Assembly: GCF_003096595.1 (NCBI RefSeq) | Contig: NZ_QEKO01000003.1 | Location: 62,001-126,000 of the forward strand | Direction of reading: 5' to 3' | From: Pusillimonas noertemannii | GTDB lineage: Bacteria > Pseudomonadota > Gammaproteobacteria > Burkholderiales > Burkholderiaceae_B | DNA: 64,000 nt | In this document: piece after piece, positions 20,101 through 28,056 of the stretch | Layout of the letters: each line of letters begins with the position of its first letter | Position numbering within the stretch: position 1 is the stretch's first letter | Program-made: the position numbers and the translations under genes | The notes under the pieces: model-generated | Databases searched by the model: none | What the model was told of the DNA's origin: nothing | Seen by the model: the letters and a program-made list of their open reading frames with translations, nothing else

Positions 20101-20688
20101 TCAGTTCGCCAATACGGCCTGCAATACGATGTCGTGGAAGGTGTCCGCCGTTTCCCGGATCATTTCAGGATGATTGGGCCGAATCCAGATATAGCTGTAG
20201 TAATACATGCCCAGCAGCCCTTTCAGGCGGGTCTTGGAATAGGGCCGAAAGCTGCCCGCGGCGTGGCCGGCCTTCAGCGCATGGACCCAGGCGGATTCAT
20301 AAGCGGCATGAAACGCCAGGATTTTTTCGCGCCGCTCCGCCGTAAACGACTGTATTTCACGAAAGCAGACGGTCAGCTCGGCCTTGTGGCGGGCGATGAT
20401 GTCTATCAGGTCGAATCCCAGCTTGCGCAATTGGGCTTGCGGGTCGGATTCCTGCTCGAGTGTACGCCGCGCCAGCACGCCCAGTTGCGACATATAGCTG
20501 CTGCAGATTTCCTCCAGAACGTGTTCCTTGCTTTGAATGTGGTGATACAGGGCGCCCCGGCTCAGGCCTGCCGCCTCGCACAGATCATTGACACCCACCG
20601 CGTGATAGCCGCGCTCGGCAAAGAGCTTGGCGGCCACCTTGGCGATGCGCTCTTTGGATGACAGTTGGGTTAGGGACGTGTCGGTCAC
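20101..20688 (-). CDS. TetR/AcrR-family transcriptional regulator
   Basis: A 195-residue repressor. The N-terminal DNA-binding region (about 13-60) reads RIAKVAAKLFAERGYHAVGV, then DLCEAAGLSRGALYHHIQSK, a textbook TetR helix-turn-helix. The C-terminal helical domain (about 80-190) has no recognisable ligand signature. A perfect dyad 33 bases upstream is a candidate operator. A degraded cytochrome gene starts on the other side of that dyad, so the regulator may have lost its original target. The ligand is unknown. Confidence 0.9.
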   Translation of the reverse strand: MTDTSLTQLSSKERIAKVAAKLFAERGYHAVGVNDLCEAAGLSRGALYHHIQSKEHVLEEICSSYMSQLGVLARRTLEQESDPQAQLRKLGFDLIDIIARHKAELTVCFREIQSFTAERREKILAFHAAYESAWVHALKAGHAAGSFRPYSKTRLKGLLGMYYYSYIWIRPNHPEMIRETADTFHDIVLQAVLAN

Positions 20689-20720
20689 GGGTGGACACCT
20701 TTGCGTGGCAGGAAGAATGC

Positions 20721-20731
20721 TGACTTAGTCA
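20721..20731. promoter_or_regulatory. Candidate TetR operator dyad
   Basis: TGACTTAGTCA is a perfect 11-base palindrome between the TetR gene and the oppositely oriented cytochrome remnant. On the minus strand it overlaps a TTGACT -35-like hexamer (20732-20727), a suitable place for autorepression. Position and symmetry are seen; the function is inferred. Confidence 0.4.
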
Positions 20732-20797
20732 AAAGAATCAATATTTTACCGTCGCTTTCGCAAAATCCCGGATTTGCCGCCGGGTTCAGGTAGAGCC

Positions 20798-21064
20798 ATG
20801 CAGGGCAAGCAGGTCTACCAGGCGAATTGCCTGGCCTGTCATGGCGCCGACCTGAAGGGCACCCCGCCGTGGCCCGCCCTGGTCTACAGTGTGACGGCGT
20901 ATATTCTTTACATGAACGGCATATTGGACGAGGACGCAACACTTGACGCGAAGAACCTGCCTCAGGTCAAGATGCCCAACCGCGACGGTTTTTATGTCGA
21001 CGATCGTCCCGACGCCAAGAACGCGCGCTGCATGAGCGACTGCCTGAAAAAGCCCGCCAGTTGA
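20798..21064 (+). pseudogene. Truncated c-type cytochrome remnant
   Basis: An 88-residue frame with one haem-binding motif (NCLACHGADL) near its start and, almost directly after, the C-terminal block expected much later in cytochromes accompanying sulfite-type dehydrogenases: SVTAYILYMNGI, LPQVKMPNRDGF and RCMSDC. The usual 50-60 residue middle, including the region expected to supply the axial methionine, appears removed in frame at about GTPPWPALV. No signal peptide is visible from the ATG at 20798 or the TTG at 20774. Export and haem attachment are therefore unlikely. No partner dehydrogenase is nearby. Confidence 0.6.
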
Positions 21065-21181
21065 GCCAAAGGGGATCGATTCAGGTGCGGAACCGATCAG
21101 GCCTGTTTTGAAGGCGGCTGGGACTCTATCGAGAGCTGTTCAATGGGCGGGCGGCAAGGCGGGCGCCGCCTCGCCGCCTGC

Positions 21182-21187
21182 TATACT
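21182..21187 (+). promoter_or_regulatory. -10 element for tRNA-Arg
   Basis: TATACT lies 12 bases before the mature tRNA 5' end, followed by a C/G-rich discriminator as expected for a stable-RNA promoter under stringent control. No convincing -35 hexamer was seen at the expected distance. Confidence 0.45.
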
Positions 21188-21198
21188 TTCGCTGCCTC

Positions 21199-21273
21199 GC
21201 CCCTGTAGTTAAATGGATATAACTTTCCCCTCCTAAGGGAAGATTGCAGGTTCGATTCCTGCCGGGGGCGCCA
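21199..21273 (+). tRNA. tRNA-Arg (anticodon CCT)
   Basis: A complete cloverleaf. The acceptor GCCCCTG pairs with CGGGGGC, with discriminator G and an encoded CCA at 21271-21273. The anticodon stem TTCCC/GGGAA encloses loop CTCCTAA, so the anticodon is CCT, reading AGG. The T arm is GCAGG-TTCGATT-CCTGC. It reads a rare Arg codon in a GC-rich genome. Its terminal bases are repeated in tandem just downstream. Confidence 0.95.
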
Positions 21274-21311
21274 GGCCAGAGGGGCGCCAAGCCAGGGGGG
21301 CGCCAGCGACG
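21264..21311 (+). repeat. Three tandem 16-base copies of the tRNA-Arg 3' end
   Basis: The last ten bases of the tRNA (GGGGGCGCCA) plus GGCCAG form a 16-base unit repeated as AGGGGCGCCAAGCCAG (21280-21295), then GGGGGCGCCAGCGACG (21296-21311, with the last part diverged). Each copy contains the palindrome GGCGCC. It looks like slippage or the scar of integration events at the tRNA. Confidence 0.6.
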
Positions 21312-21365
21312 GGCCGGCGGCCGCCCCGGTCGCAGCGCCAACTCGGGCGCTTGGCTCAACCGCCG

Positions 21366-22085
21366 TCAACCCACCTTCCTGCCAAGCCCGCATTGCTTCA
21401 TCGCCGCATTGCGCAGCCTTTCGTAGTGGGCGAGGTTGAACGTCGGGTCTTTCACGAAGCCGGATGCCGTTGCGTCCGCCGTACAACTGCAGAACTCCTC
21501 CACGTCCTGCGGCCGGTGGCTTTTCATTACTGATACACAGGAATTCCGGGTCCATGCATACGCATTTGTGCGGCTGACGCATTCCTTGCTCACGGGGTGT
21601 GTGACCTTCTTGAGGATGGCGTCCAGCCCCACACGGGCCTCGCTTTGCAGCAGCTCGGCCTTGGCGTTCTTCTCGATGCAGTCGCAGTCGAGCATGGCGC
21701 TCATGAAAGCATTGCTTTGGCATTTCGCCTTCACGTCTTTAGCGCGCTGGCTGGCTTCCGGCTCTGTGAGCAGGACGACCGGCGCGGGCTTGCCGTCGTC
21801 GGTGATTTTTCCGACCCTGGGGTCGCAATAAAGCGCATGCTCCTTTCCTGACGCGGTATCGACGATTTTGATCGGCGACTTCCACCTCAAGCACTCGATG
21901 CCTGCGAAATAGCGTGCGCGCTCCTGCGTCGATCTTTTGTACGAGCTTCGCCATGAACCATTCTTCTGCTGGACCTGGACCTCCCAGCCCGCGTCCATTG
22001 CTGTTTTCTGTTTGGCTTCCTGTGCGGATGCCGCGCTGCAGATCAGCAAGCAAGCAGCGCCCAGCAGAAAATGTTTTTTGTTCAT
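21366..22085 (-). CDS. Secreted cysteine-rich protein of unknown function
   Basis: A 239-residue protein with a clear Sec signal peptide: MNKKHFLLGAACLLICSAASA, with cleavage expected after residue 21 (the quoted stretch is shortened to MNKK...ASAQ where it matters). The mature part has at least ten cysteines, including LDCDCIEK and EEFCSCTADATASG, suggesting disulfides in the periplasm. I do not recognise the family. The ATG at 22085 is chosen because it puts the signal peptide at the N-terminus. It is convergent with tRNA-Arg, and the acyl-CoA synthetase gene ends upstream on the same strand. Confidence 0.7.
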   Translation of the reverse strand: MNKKHFLLGAACLLICSAASAQEAKQKTAMDAGWEVQVQQKNGSWRSSYKRSTQERARYFAGIECLRWKSPIKIVDTASGKEHALYCDPRVGKITDDGKPAPVVLLTEPEASQRAKDVKAKCQSNAFMSAMLDCDCIEKNAKAELLQSEARVGLDAILKKVTHPVSKECVSRTNAYAWTRNSCVSVMKSHRPQDVEEFCSCTADATASGFVKDPTFNLAHYERLRNAAMKQCGLGRKVG

Positions 22086-22262
22086 GATGGTCTCCAGTGC
22101 CCGAGAGTTCGGGAGGGCAAAGCCATTCTGTGCTGCACGACCCACTCCCATTGGCGGAGCGGATGCTGCTCATCAGATGATGAACGAGTGCAACAGAGAA
22201 TCCCATCAGGCATTTGACGGAGAATCGAGCGACGTGGACGCTTGCTTGGGCCCTGGCGACGA

Positions 22263-23987
22263 TCAATGCGGCGCGGAGGGCGGCTTTGTCAGTTCGTCGC
22301 GCAGCCGCTGGCGCAGCTCATTCTTCTGGATCTTGCCGCTGGCGGTCAGCGGGAACTCGTCCACGAAAACAAAATACTTGGGCACCTTGTGCCGGCTGAT
22401 GTTGCTGCGGCAGTATTGGCGCAGCTGTTCGGCGTCCAGCGAGGAACCTTTTGACAGCCTCAGCACCGCCGCGGCCTCCTCGCCCATGTAGTCGTCGGGC
22501 ACGGCCACGACGGCCGCCTGTTCGACTTCTTCATGGCGCAACAGGAATTCTTCGATTTCAACGGGATAGATGTTTTCGCCGCCGCGGATGATCATGTCCT
22601 TCAATCGGCCGATAACGCGCACATAGCCCCGCTCATCCATGGTTCCCAGGTCGCCGGTGCGAAACCAGCCCTCCGCATCGATCGCCTTGGCTGTTTCTTC
22701 GGGCAGCAGGTAATAGCCCTTCATGACCAGATAGCCCTTGACCTGGATTTCTCCGGGCTCGTTGAAGCCCACGGGCTCGCCCGTTGCACTGTCGGCAATT
22801 TTCACGCTCGTATGCGGCAGGGGCGTGCCCACGGTCGATGATTTAAGTACGAAGCTGTCTTCGGCTTGCGTCTGGCACACGATGGGGCTGGCCTCGGTCA
22901 GGCCCAGCACGACGGTCGGATTTCCGCCGATCTTCCGGTGCACTTCTTCAATCAGGACGACCGGTATCGAGGTACCCCCCGTAATCATCTTGGTGATGCT
23001 GCGGGTGTTGAATTTGCCTTCTTGAAACAATGGATCGTTCAGCAGGGCGATCAGCATGGTGGGCACCATATTGATGACTGTGGCTTTCTCTGCGTGGATC
23101 AGTTCAAGCATTTTCCGGGCATCGAAATAGATGCCCATGATCAGCGTGCCCGAGGTCAACAGGGTGCCCAGTGCATTGACGACGCAACCCGCCGCGTGAA
23201 ACAGGGGCATGCAGCAAAGGAAGCGTTCCGCCTCGCCCAGACCCGCGCGGTGCGCGGTCAGCAGGGCGTTATTCAGGGTACTGTGGTGCGTCAGCATCAC
23301 CCCTTTTGGCTTGCCTGTGGTGCCGCTGGTGTACTGGATCTGGGCGACGTCCTGTGGGCTTACCGAAGCTTGCCGGCGTCTCAGGCGATCGTCGTCCACC
23401 AGTACGCCAAGCGCCACCACGTCGCGGTAGGCCATGCAGCCGGGGTGGGAGCCTTCACCGATCAATACCACGCGCTGCAGGCGCGGCAGGGCGGCGGCCT
23501 GCAAGGCGCTGCTCGCCGGGCTCCTATGGCTGGCGAGTTCAGGCACCAGTTCGTCCAGAGATTGCAGATATGAGTTGTTGCGATACGAGCCCACGGTGAA
23601 CAGGGTGTGTATATCGCCATTGCGCAACAGATACTCCAGTTCGGACTTGCGATAGCCTGTGTTGACGGTAACCAGTACCGCGCCGACCTTGGCCAGGGCA
23701 AATTCGAGTGTCAGCCATTCGGGAAGGTTCGGCGCCAGCACGGCCACCTTTGCGCCCGCTTCTACGCCAAGCTGCATCAATCCCTTGGCCAATTGATTCA
23801 CCCTGGCCTGGAAAGCCCTATAGTCCAGGCGGAGGTCGACGCCGAGCTCGGGATATGAATATACGACTGCTTCACGTTCCGGCGTGTCGGCCACCCGCTG
23901 GTCGAACAGGTCGCCGATCGTGCTGTCGAGCAATTCGGCGCCGTCCGTATCCGCCGTCCACAATGCCCGGTCCTTTGCCACACCCAT
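22263..23987 (-). CDS. Acyl-CoA synthetase (AMP-forming)
   Basis: A 574-residue adenylate-forming ligase (ANL superfamily) that activates a carboxylic acid to its CoA thioester through an acyl-AMP. The P-loop YTSGTTGKPKGVMLTH, the ATP-binding GWFRTGDLG and the hinge GRLKDMIIRGGENIYPVEIE are all present, and the C-terminal catalytic Lys region ends in GKIQKNELR. The overall type is a medium/long-chain fatty acid or aryl acid ligase. ATG 23987 with AGCGGAG before it is preferred to a GTG at 24029. The binding-protein gene lies 23 bases upstream. Confidence 0.88.
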   Translation of the reverse strand: MGVAKDRALWTADTDGAELLDSTIGDLFDQRVADTPEREAVVYSYPELGVDLRLDYRAFQARVNQLAKGLMQLGVEAGAKVAVLAPNLPEWLTLEFALAKVGAVLVTVNTGYRKSELEYLLRNGDIHTLFTVGSYRNNSYLQSLDELVPELASHRSPASSALQAAALPRLQRVVLIGEGSHPGCMAYRDVVALGVLVDDDRLRRRQASVSPQDVAQIQYTSGTTGKPKGVMLTHHSTLNNALLTAHRAGLGEAERFLCCMPLFHAAGCVVNALGTLLTSGTLIMGIYFDARKMLELIHAEKATVINMVPTMLIALLNDPLFQEGKFNTRSITKMITGGTSIPVVLIEEVHRKIGGNPTVVLGLTEASPIVCQTQAEDSFVLKSSTVGTPLPHTSVKIADSATGEPVGFNEPGEIQVKGYLVMKGYYLLPEETAKAIDAEGWFRTGDLGTMDERGYVRVIGRLKDMIIRGGENIYPVEIEEFLLRHEEVEQAAVVAVPDDYMGEEAAAVLRLSKGSSLDAEQLRQYCRSNISRHKVPKYFVFVDEFPLTASGKIQKNELRQRLRDELTKPPSAPH

Positions 23988-24010
23988 GTCTCGCTCCGCT
24001 TTCTCTATCG

Positions 24011-25168
24011 TTATTTGACGTAAATCCACTTGCCGTCCTGGATGCGCGCCATGACCTGGGATCGTTCATCCACTCCGTTGTGATCCGTGGAACTGAAGTT
24101 GTAGACCGCAGTGGAAGTCGTGACGTCCCGGCTGTTCTCCAGGCTGTCTCTCAAGGCGCGGCGGAATGCCTCGGTGCCGGGTTGTGCCTTGGAGACGGCG
24201 TCTGCCGCAGCGTGCTTGAGGATCAGCATGGCGTCCCAGGCCGAGGCTGCAAATATGCCCGCGGTGTCCGGGCTGAATGCGTTTTCATAGCGCTCGATGA
24301 AGTCCATGGCGTGCTCGCGGATGGGATTGCCGGCATCCAGTTGCGAAGCCACCATCAGGGGCGACAAGGCGATGAACGCGCCCTCCACGTCTTTTCCGCC
24401 TACGCGCAGGAAGTCGTTGTTGGCAACGCCCTGGGTCTGGTAGACAAGGCCCTTGTAGCCGCGCTTCTTCAGCTCGAGCTGCGGCAGAGCCCCTGGCGTG
24501 CCGGCGCTGATGATGAGCACCGCATCGGGCTTGCCCACCGCCAGTCTCGTGACCTGGGCGGTAACGCTTTGATCCGTCTGGTTATAGCGTTCCACACCCG
24601 TCACTTCAATATCGTATGAAGGCGCGAGCTCGTTGAGTTTCTGCACATAGCCCTCGCCGTAGGCCGTGGAGATCGCAATCGCCCCTACGCGGCCGACCTT
24701 CTGTTGCTTCATGTGGTCCAGAATCAGGGCGACGGCATATTTTTCGGGCGCGCTGACCTTGAATGCCCAGGTGCGATGTCCTTCCAGCGGTTCGACGATG
24801 GCGCTGCCGCCGCCCAGGGAAATTACAGGGGTGCTGTGCCGCGCCGCAACCTCTGTGATGGCCAGGCTCGGGGGAGTCAGGCTGGAGCCCACGATGATGT
24901 CCACGTTGTTTTCGGCGATCAGCTTGGACGCCGCCCGCGATGCCTGGCTGACGTCTGTGGCGTCATTAAGCACCGTCACGTTCAGCTTGTGGCCTGCGAT
25001 CGATGCAGGCCACAACTGCACCGCTTTCTGTTCGGGCAGGCCCAGCGATGCACCCGGCCCCGTCAGCGACAGGATGACTCCTACATTGATGTCGGCCTGG
25101 GCGGCCATGGGCATCGTTCCCACCACCGCGGCCAAGGCCAGGCGGCGCAATTGCTGCACTAGTTTCAT
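24011..25168 (-). CDS. Branched-chain-amino-acid-type ABC transporter substrate-binding protein (orphan)
   Basis: A 385-residue periplasmic binding protein of the Leu/Ile/Val (Peripla_BP_6) type. The signal peptide is about residues 1-25 (cleavage near AAQA), and the mature protein begins DINVGVILSLTGPGASLG, typical of this fold. In this family many members bind aromatic or short organic acids rather than amino acids. No permease or ATPase gene is adjacent, so it must share a distant transporter. ATG 25168 is preceded by GGGGA. It is probably co-transcribed with the acyl-CoA synthetase and divergent from the LuxR gene. Confidence 0.87.
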   Translation of the reverse strand: MKLVQQLRRLALAAVVGTMPMAAQADINVGVILSLTGPGASLGLPEQKAVQLWPASIAGHKLNVTVLNDATDVSQASRAASKLIAENNVDIIVGSSLTPPSLAITEVAARHSTPVISLGGGSAIVEPLEGHRTWAFKVSAPEKYAVALILDHMKQQKVGRVGAIAISTAYGEGYVQKLNELAPSYDIEVTGVERYNQTDQSVTAQVTRLAVGKPDAVLIISAGTPGALPQLELKKRGYKGLVYQTQGVANNDFLRVGGKDVEGAFIALSPLMVASQLDAGNPIREHAMDFIERYENAFSPDTAGIFAASAWDAMLILKHAAADAVSKAQPGTEAFRRALRDSLENSRDVTTSTAVYNFSSTDHNGVDERSQVMARIQDGKWIYVK

Positions 25169-25182
25169 TTTCGTCCCCAATA

Positions 25183-25219
25183 TTTATAATGTCTTGCGCC
25201 TCCCTGGTGCTTTGACCAG
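25183..25219 (-). promoter_or_regulatory. Promoter and candidate LuxR-type operator for the binding-protein gene
   Basis: The dyad CTGGT-GCTTTG-ACCAG (25204-25219) has perfect 5-base arms. On the minus strand a TATAAA -10-like hexamer (25188-25183) lies about 15 bases further on, with no good -35. The dyad sits where a class II activator would overlap the -35 region. The neighbouring LuxR-type protein is the obvious candidate binder. Confidence 0.4.
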
Positions 25220-25296
25220 CGGCCAAGGCATGGTAGCAAGCGCCCGCGGTCATCCATGTCATCAAAAATGAGGACACGTCCCAAGGTCGATACGCT

Positions 25297-26115
25297 ATGA
25301 GAAGCTGGGAAGTCACAACTTCGGCAACGTACAGCGCGCAGGCGGTGATGTCCGAACTGGTATTGCAAATGGGCGCCAGCGCCTTTGGCGAGACATTGCT
25401 TACCCGTCTCAATCATCTGTTGCCTGCCGGGTCGTTTTCGCTTTATCGGGTCTGGCGCGATCAATCGCCTGTCCTGCTCATGTCGCATAGCCTTCAGCCG
25501 CTCGACGTCACGAGGCGCTGTTTCGCTGCTTACCGCAATAAGCTGTATCTCGAAGATCGCTCGTTCGACGAGGTGCGCGCAAGGCACGAAGACGCATCCT
25601 GCCTGCTGATGCACATTCGCGCCGACGAATTCAAGAACCCCGAGCACCGCGAGCAGATCTATGTGCGCAACCACGTTCGCGAGCGTTTGTCGGTCGCCCA
25701 GAGCACAAGCGATGGCTCTGTCCTCAGCCTCAACATCTATGCGCATGACGGGCACAGCTCCTATACCGATCGCCATCTGGGCCGATTTGAAAGCGTGGCG
25801 CACGTGCTTTTCGCGGGTGCGCAGCGGCACCTTGCCCTCATCGGAGCGCCCGTCCAGTCCCGGCAGCTGTGCGCCGCGGATGCCGACCTCGACAGGCTGT
25901 TTCTTTCCGGCTTGGACAAGGGGTTGACGACGCGCGAAATAGATGTCTGCGCCTGCCTTCTGCAAGGCATGACCTATGACGGAATCGCCCGGCAGCTCGA
26001 CCTCAGCCGGGCAACGGTCATTACCTATCGCAATAGGGCTTTTGCGCGCCTGGGCATCAATTTCAAGAGCCAGCTCTTTGCCCAACGTGCGCGCTACCAG
26101 GACTCGCAGCCGTAG
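25297..26115 (+). CDS. LuxR-family transcriptional regulator
   Basis: A 272-residue regulator with a C-terminal LuxR/GerE helix-turn-helix (about 207-265): LTTREIDVCACLLQGMTYDG, then IARQLDLSRATVITYRNRAF. The N-terminal 200 residues show no receiver Asp or acyl-homoserine-lactone signature that I can recognise, so it probably senses another ligand, perhaps the substrate or CoA-ester of the adjacent pathway. It is divergent from the binding-protein gene across a 128-base gap containing a dyad, and is followed by the hydratase and SDR genes. Confidence 0.85.
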   Translation: MRSWEVTTSATYSAQAVMSELVLQMGASAFGETLLTRLNHLLPAGSFSLYRVWRDQSPVLLMSHSLQPLDVTRRCFAAYRNKLYLEDRSFDEVRARHEDASCLLMHIRADEFKNPEHREQIYVRNHVRERLSVAQSTSDGSVLSLNIYAHDGHSSYTDRHLGRFESVAHVLFAGAQRHLALIGAPVQSRQLCAADADLDRLFLSGLDKGLTTREIDVCACLLQGMTYDGIARQLDLSRATVITYRNRAFARLGINFKSQLFAQRARYQDSQP

Positions 26116-26220
26116 GCGTGGATCGCGGCATGCATTGCCCGCCGGCGGTCATTCTTTCGGGTGACAACATGTTCTCCAGGCCTTGCTATGATCGTTCACG
26201 ACATAGGGAGACGACGCGCC

Positions 26221-27033
26221 ATGGCAGCCGAGCCGCTACAGTACGAAAAGAACGAACACATCGCCACGATCACATTGAACCGGCCGCAGGCCCATAATGC
26301 GCTCACGCCTGAAATGCTGTGCCGCCTGGCGGACGCCCTGGCCGATTCGCGCGATGACGATACGATACGGGCTGTGATTCTTACCGGTGCGGGCGACAGG
26401 GCGTTCTGCGCCGGAGGAGACCTCGGCCGAACCTTGCCGCTGCTTACCGGCGACAAGCCGCCGCAAGACCACTGGGACGAGCGCCTGCTGAACGACCCGC
26501 AGGTCATGCCGGTGTCGTCCTTGTGCGACGGGGCCATGGGCAAACCCATCATCGCCGCCGTCAACGGCGTATGCGTGGCCGCGGGCGCGGAGCTTCTGCT
26601 GGGCACCGACATCCGTGTGGCCTCGCACGAATCCCGTTTTGCCTGGCCCGAGGTGCAAAGAGGCCTTATGCCCTTTGCCGGCTCCCTGGCGCGGCTGCCA
26701 CAGCAGCTGCCTTATTGCCAGGCGATGGAACTGATGCTAACGGGCGAGGCGATCGATGCGCAGAAGGCCTTGCAATTGGGATTGCTGAACTACGTGGTGC
26801 ACGGTCCCGAGGTGCTTCCCCTGGCCCAGCGCCTGGCGCGGCGCATTGCCGACAACGCGCCCCTGGCCGTCGCCGCGATCAAGAGGACGGCGGTGGATTC
26901 CATCGGGCTGCCCGAGCAGGAGGCCTTCAAGCTTGAAAAGCAGGCTTATCGCAAAGTCATGGCCAGCGAAGACGCGCGGGAAGGGCCGCGCGCCTTCATG
27001 GAGAAGCGTGCCCCGGTGTACCGGGGCAGGTAG
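26221..27033 (+). CDS. Enoyl-CoA hydratase/isomerase family protein
   Basis: A 270-residue crotonase-fold protein. It has NRPQAHNALTPEML, the oxyanion-hole segment GDRAFCAGGDLGR, VAAGAELLLGTD (first Glu position) and WPEVQRGLMPFAGSLARLP (second Glu position). It probably hydrates an enoyl-CoA made from the acid activated by the neighbouring ligase. ATG 26221, with GGGAGA about 10 bases before it, is chosen over an earlier in-frame ATG. A TATGAT element at 26187-26192 may be the -10. It is only distantly like the crotonase at 7636. Confidence 0.87.
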   Translation: MAAEPLQYEKNEHIATITLNRPQAHNALTPEMLCRLADALADSRDDDTIRAVILTGAGDRAFCAGGDLGRTLPLLTGDKPPQDHWDERLLNDPQVMPVSSLCDGAMGKPIIAAVNGVCVAAGAELLLGTDIRVASHESRFAWPEVQRGLMPFAGSLARLPQQLPYCQAMELMLTGEAIDAQKALQLGLLNYVVHGPEVLPLAQRLARRIADNAPLAVAAIKRTAVDSIGLPEQEAFKLEKQAYRKVMASEDAREGPRAFMEKRAPVYRGR

Positions 27034-27051
27034 CGCGGTTCGAGCAAATCA

Positions 27052-27978
27052 ATGGGCATGCACATGGCAACTGAAATAGAACTCAACGGAAAAGTGGCCG
27101 TCGTCACGGGTGGCGGCAAGGGGCTGGGCCTGGCGGTATCGAAGGCGCTCGCCAAGGCGGGAGCGGCAGTGGTCGTCAACGACGTTGACGAGAGCGCGGC
27201 CCAAGAGGCGGTGGACGCCATACAGGCCGAAGGGGGCAGGGCGGTGGCCGAGGTCGTGGCCATAGGTTCCTCGCAGGCCGCGCAACGCTGCATCGACAGG
27301 GCCGTGGATGCCTTCGGCCGGCTGGACATCATGTGCGCCAATGCGGGCATCTTGCGCGACAAGGTGTTGTGGAACATGTCGGACGATGATTTCGACTCCG
27401 TCATCGAGACCCACCTGCGCGGCACCTTCACCTGCGCGCGGGCCGCGGTGCGGCGCTTTCGCGAGCAGGGCGGGGGCGGGCGGCTTATCCTGGTTTCGTC
27501 TCTGGCCGGCCAGCGCGGCAACTTCGGCCAGACCAACTACGCGGCGGCCAAGGCCGGCATCGCCGCCTTTGCCCGTACCTGGGCCCTGGAGTGCGACCGC
27601 ATGGGCGTGACGGTGAATGCGGTGCTGCCCATGGCGTTTACCCAGATGGTGGCCAGCATACCGGCCATGGCGCCTTATGCGGAAATGGTGGCCCAGGGCA
27701 AGGCGCTGCCGTCCGAGTTGCGCGCCGGCATGGGCCTGGGCCTGCCGGAAGACGTGGCGCCCCTGTTCGTGTTCCTGGCTTCGCAGGCGGCGCAGGGCAT
27801 TACGGGACAATGCATAGGCCTGGGCGGCGACAAGCTCTCGCTGTGGAGCCATCCGCAAGAGATACGCCATGCCTACAGCCCGGGCGGATGGACGGCCGGG
27901 CAGATAGCGCGGCTGTGGAGCAGCACGGTGGGCACGGAACTGCAAACCTACGGCATTCCCATGCCGGGCCAGGACTAG
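27052..27978 (+). CDS. Short-chain dehydrogenase/reductase
   Basis: A 308-residue NAD(P)-dependent SDR. The cofactor motif is VTGGGKGLGLAVSKAL, CANAGILRD is the NAG motif, and the catalytic Ser and Tyr-x3-Lys are in LVSSLAGQRGNFGQTNYAAAKAG. A roughly 40-residue C-terminal extension (after GGDKLSLW) resembles hydroxyacyl-CoA dehydrogenase-type members such as those related to 17-beta-HSD4, fitting a beta-oxidation-like step after the hydratase. It begins 18 bases after the hydratase. Three in-frame ATGs (27052, 27058, 27064) make the start uncertain. Confidence 0.85.
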   Translation: MGMHMATEIELNGKVAVVTGGGKGLGLAVSKALAKAGAAVVVNDVDESAAQEAVDAIQAEGGRAVAEVVAIGSSQAAQRCIDRAVDAFGRLDIMCANAGILRDKVLWNMSDDDFDSVIETHLRGTFTCARAAVRRFREQGGGGRLILVSSLAGQRGNFGQTNYAAAKAGIAAFARTWALECDRMGVTVNAVLPMAFTQMVASIPAMAPYAEMVAQGKALPSELRAGMGLGLPEDVAPLFVFLASQAAQGITGQCIGLGGDKLSLWSHPQEIRHAYSPGGWTAGQIARLWSSTVGTELQTYGIPMPGQD

Positions 27979-28056
27979 CCGCGGGCGCTTTGCCGGCTTG
28001 CGCGGCCACGGTTGCGCGGCGGTTCCAGAGTCGCCCCGGGGCCAAGCCGGGCGCGA

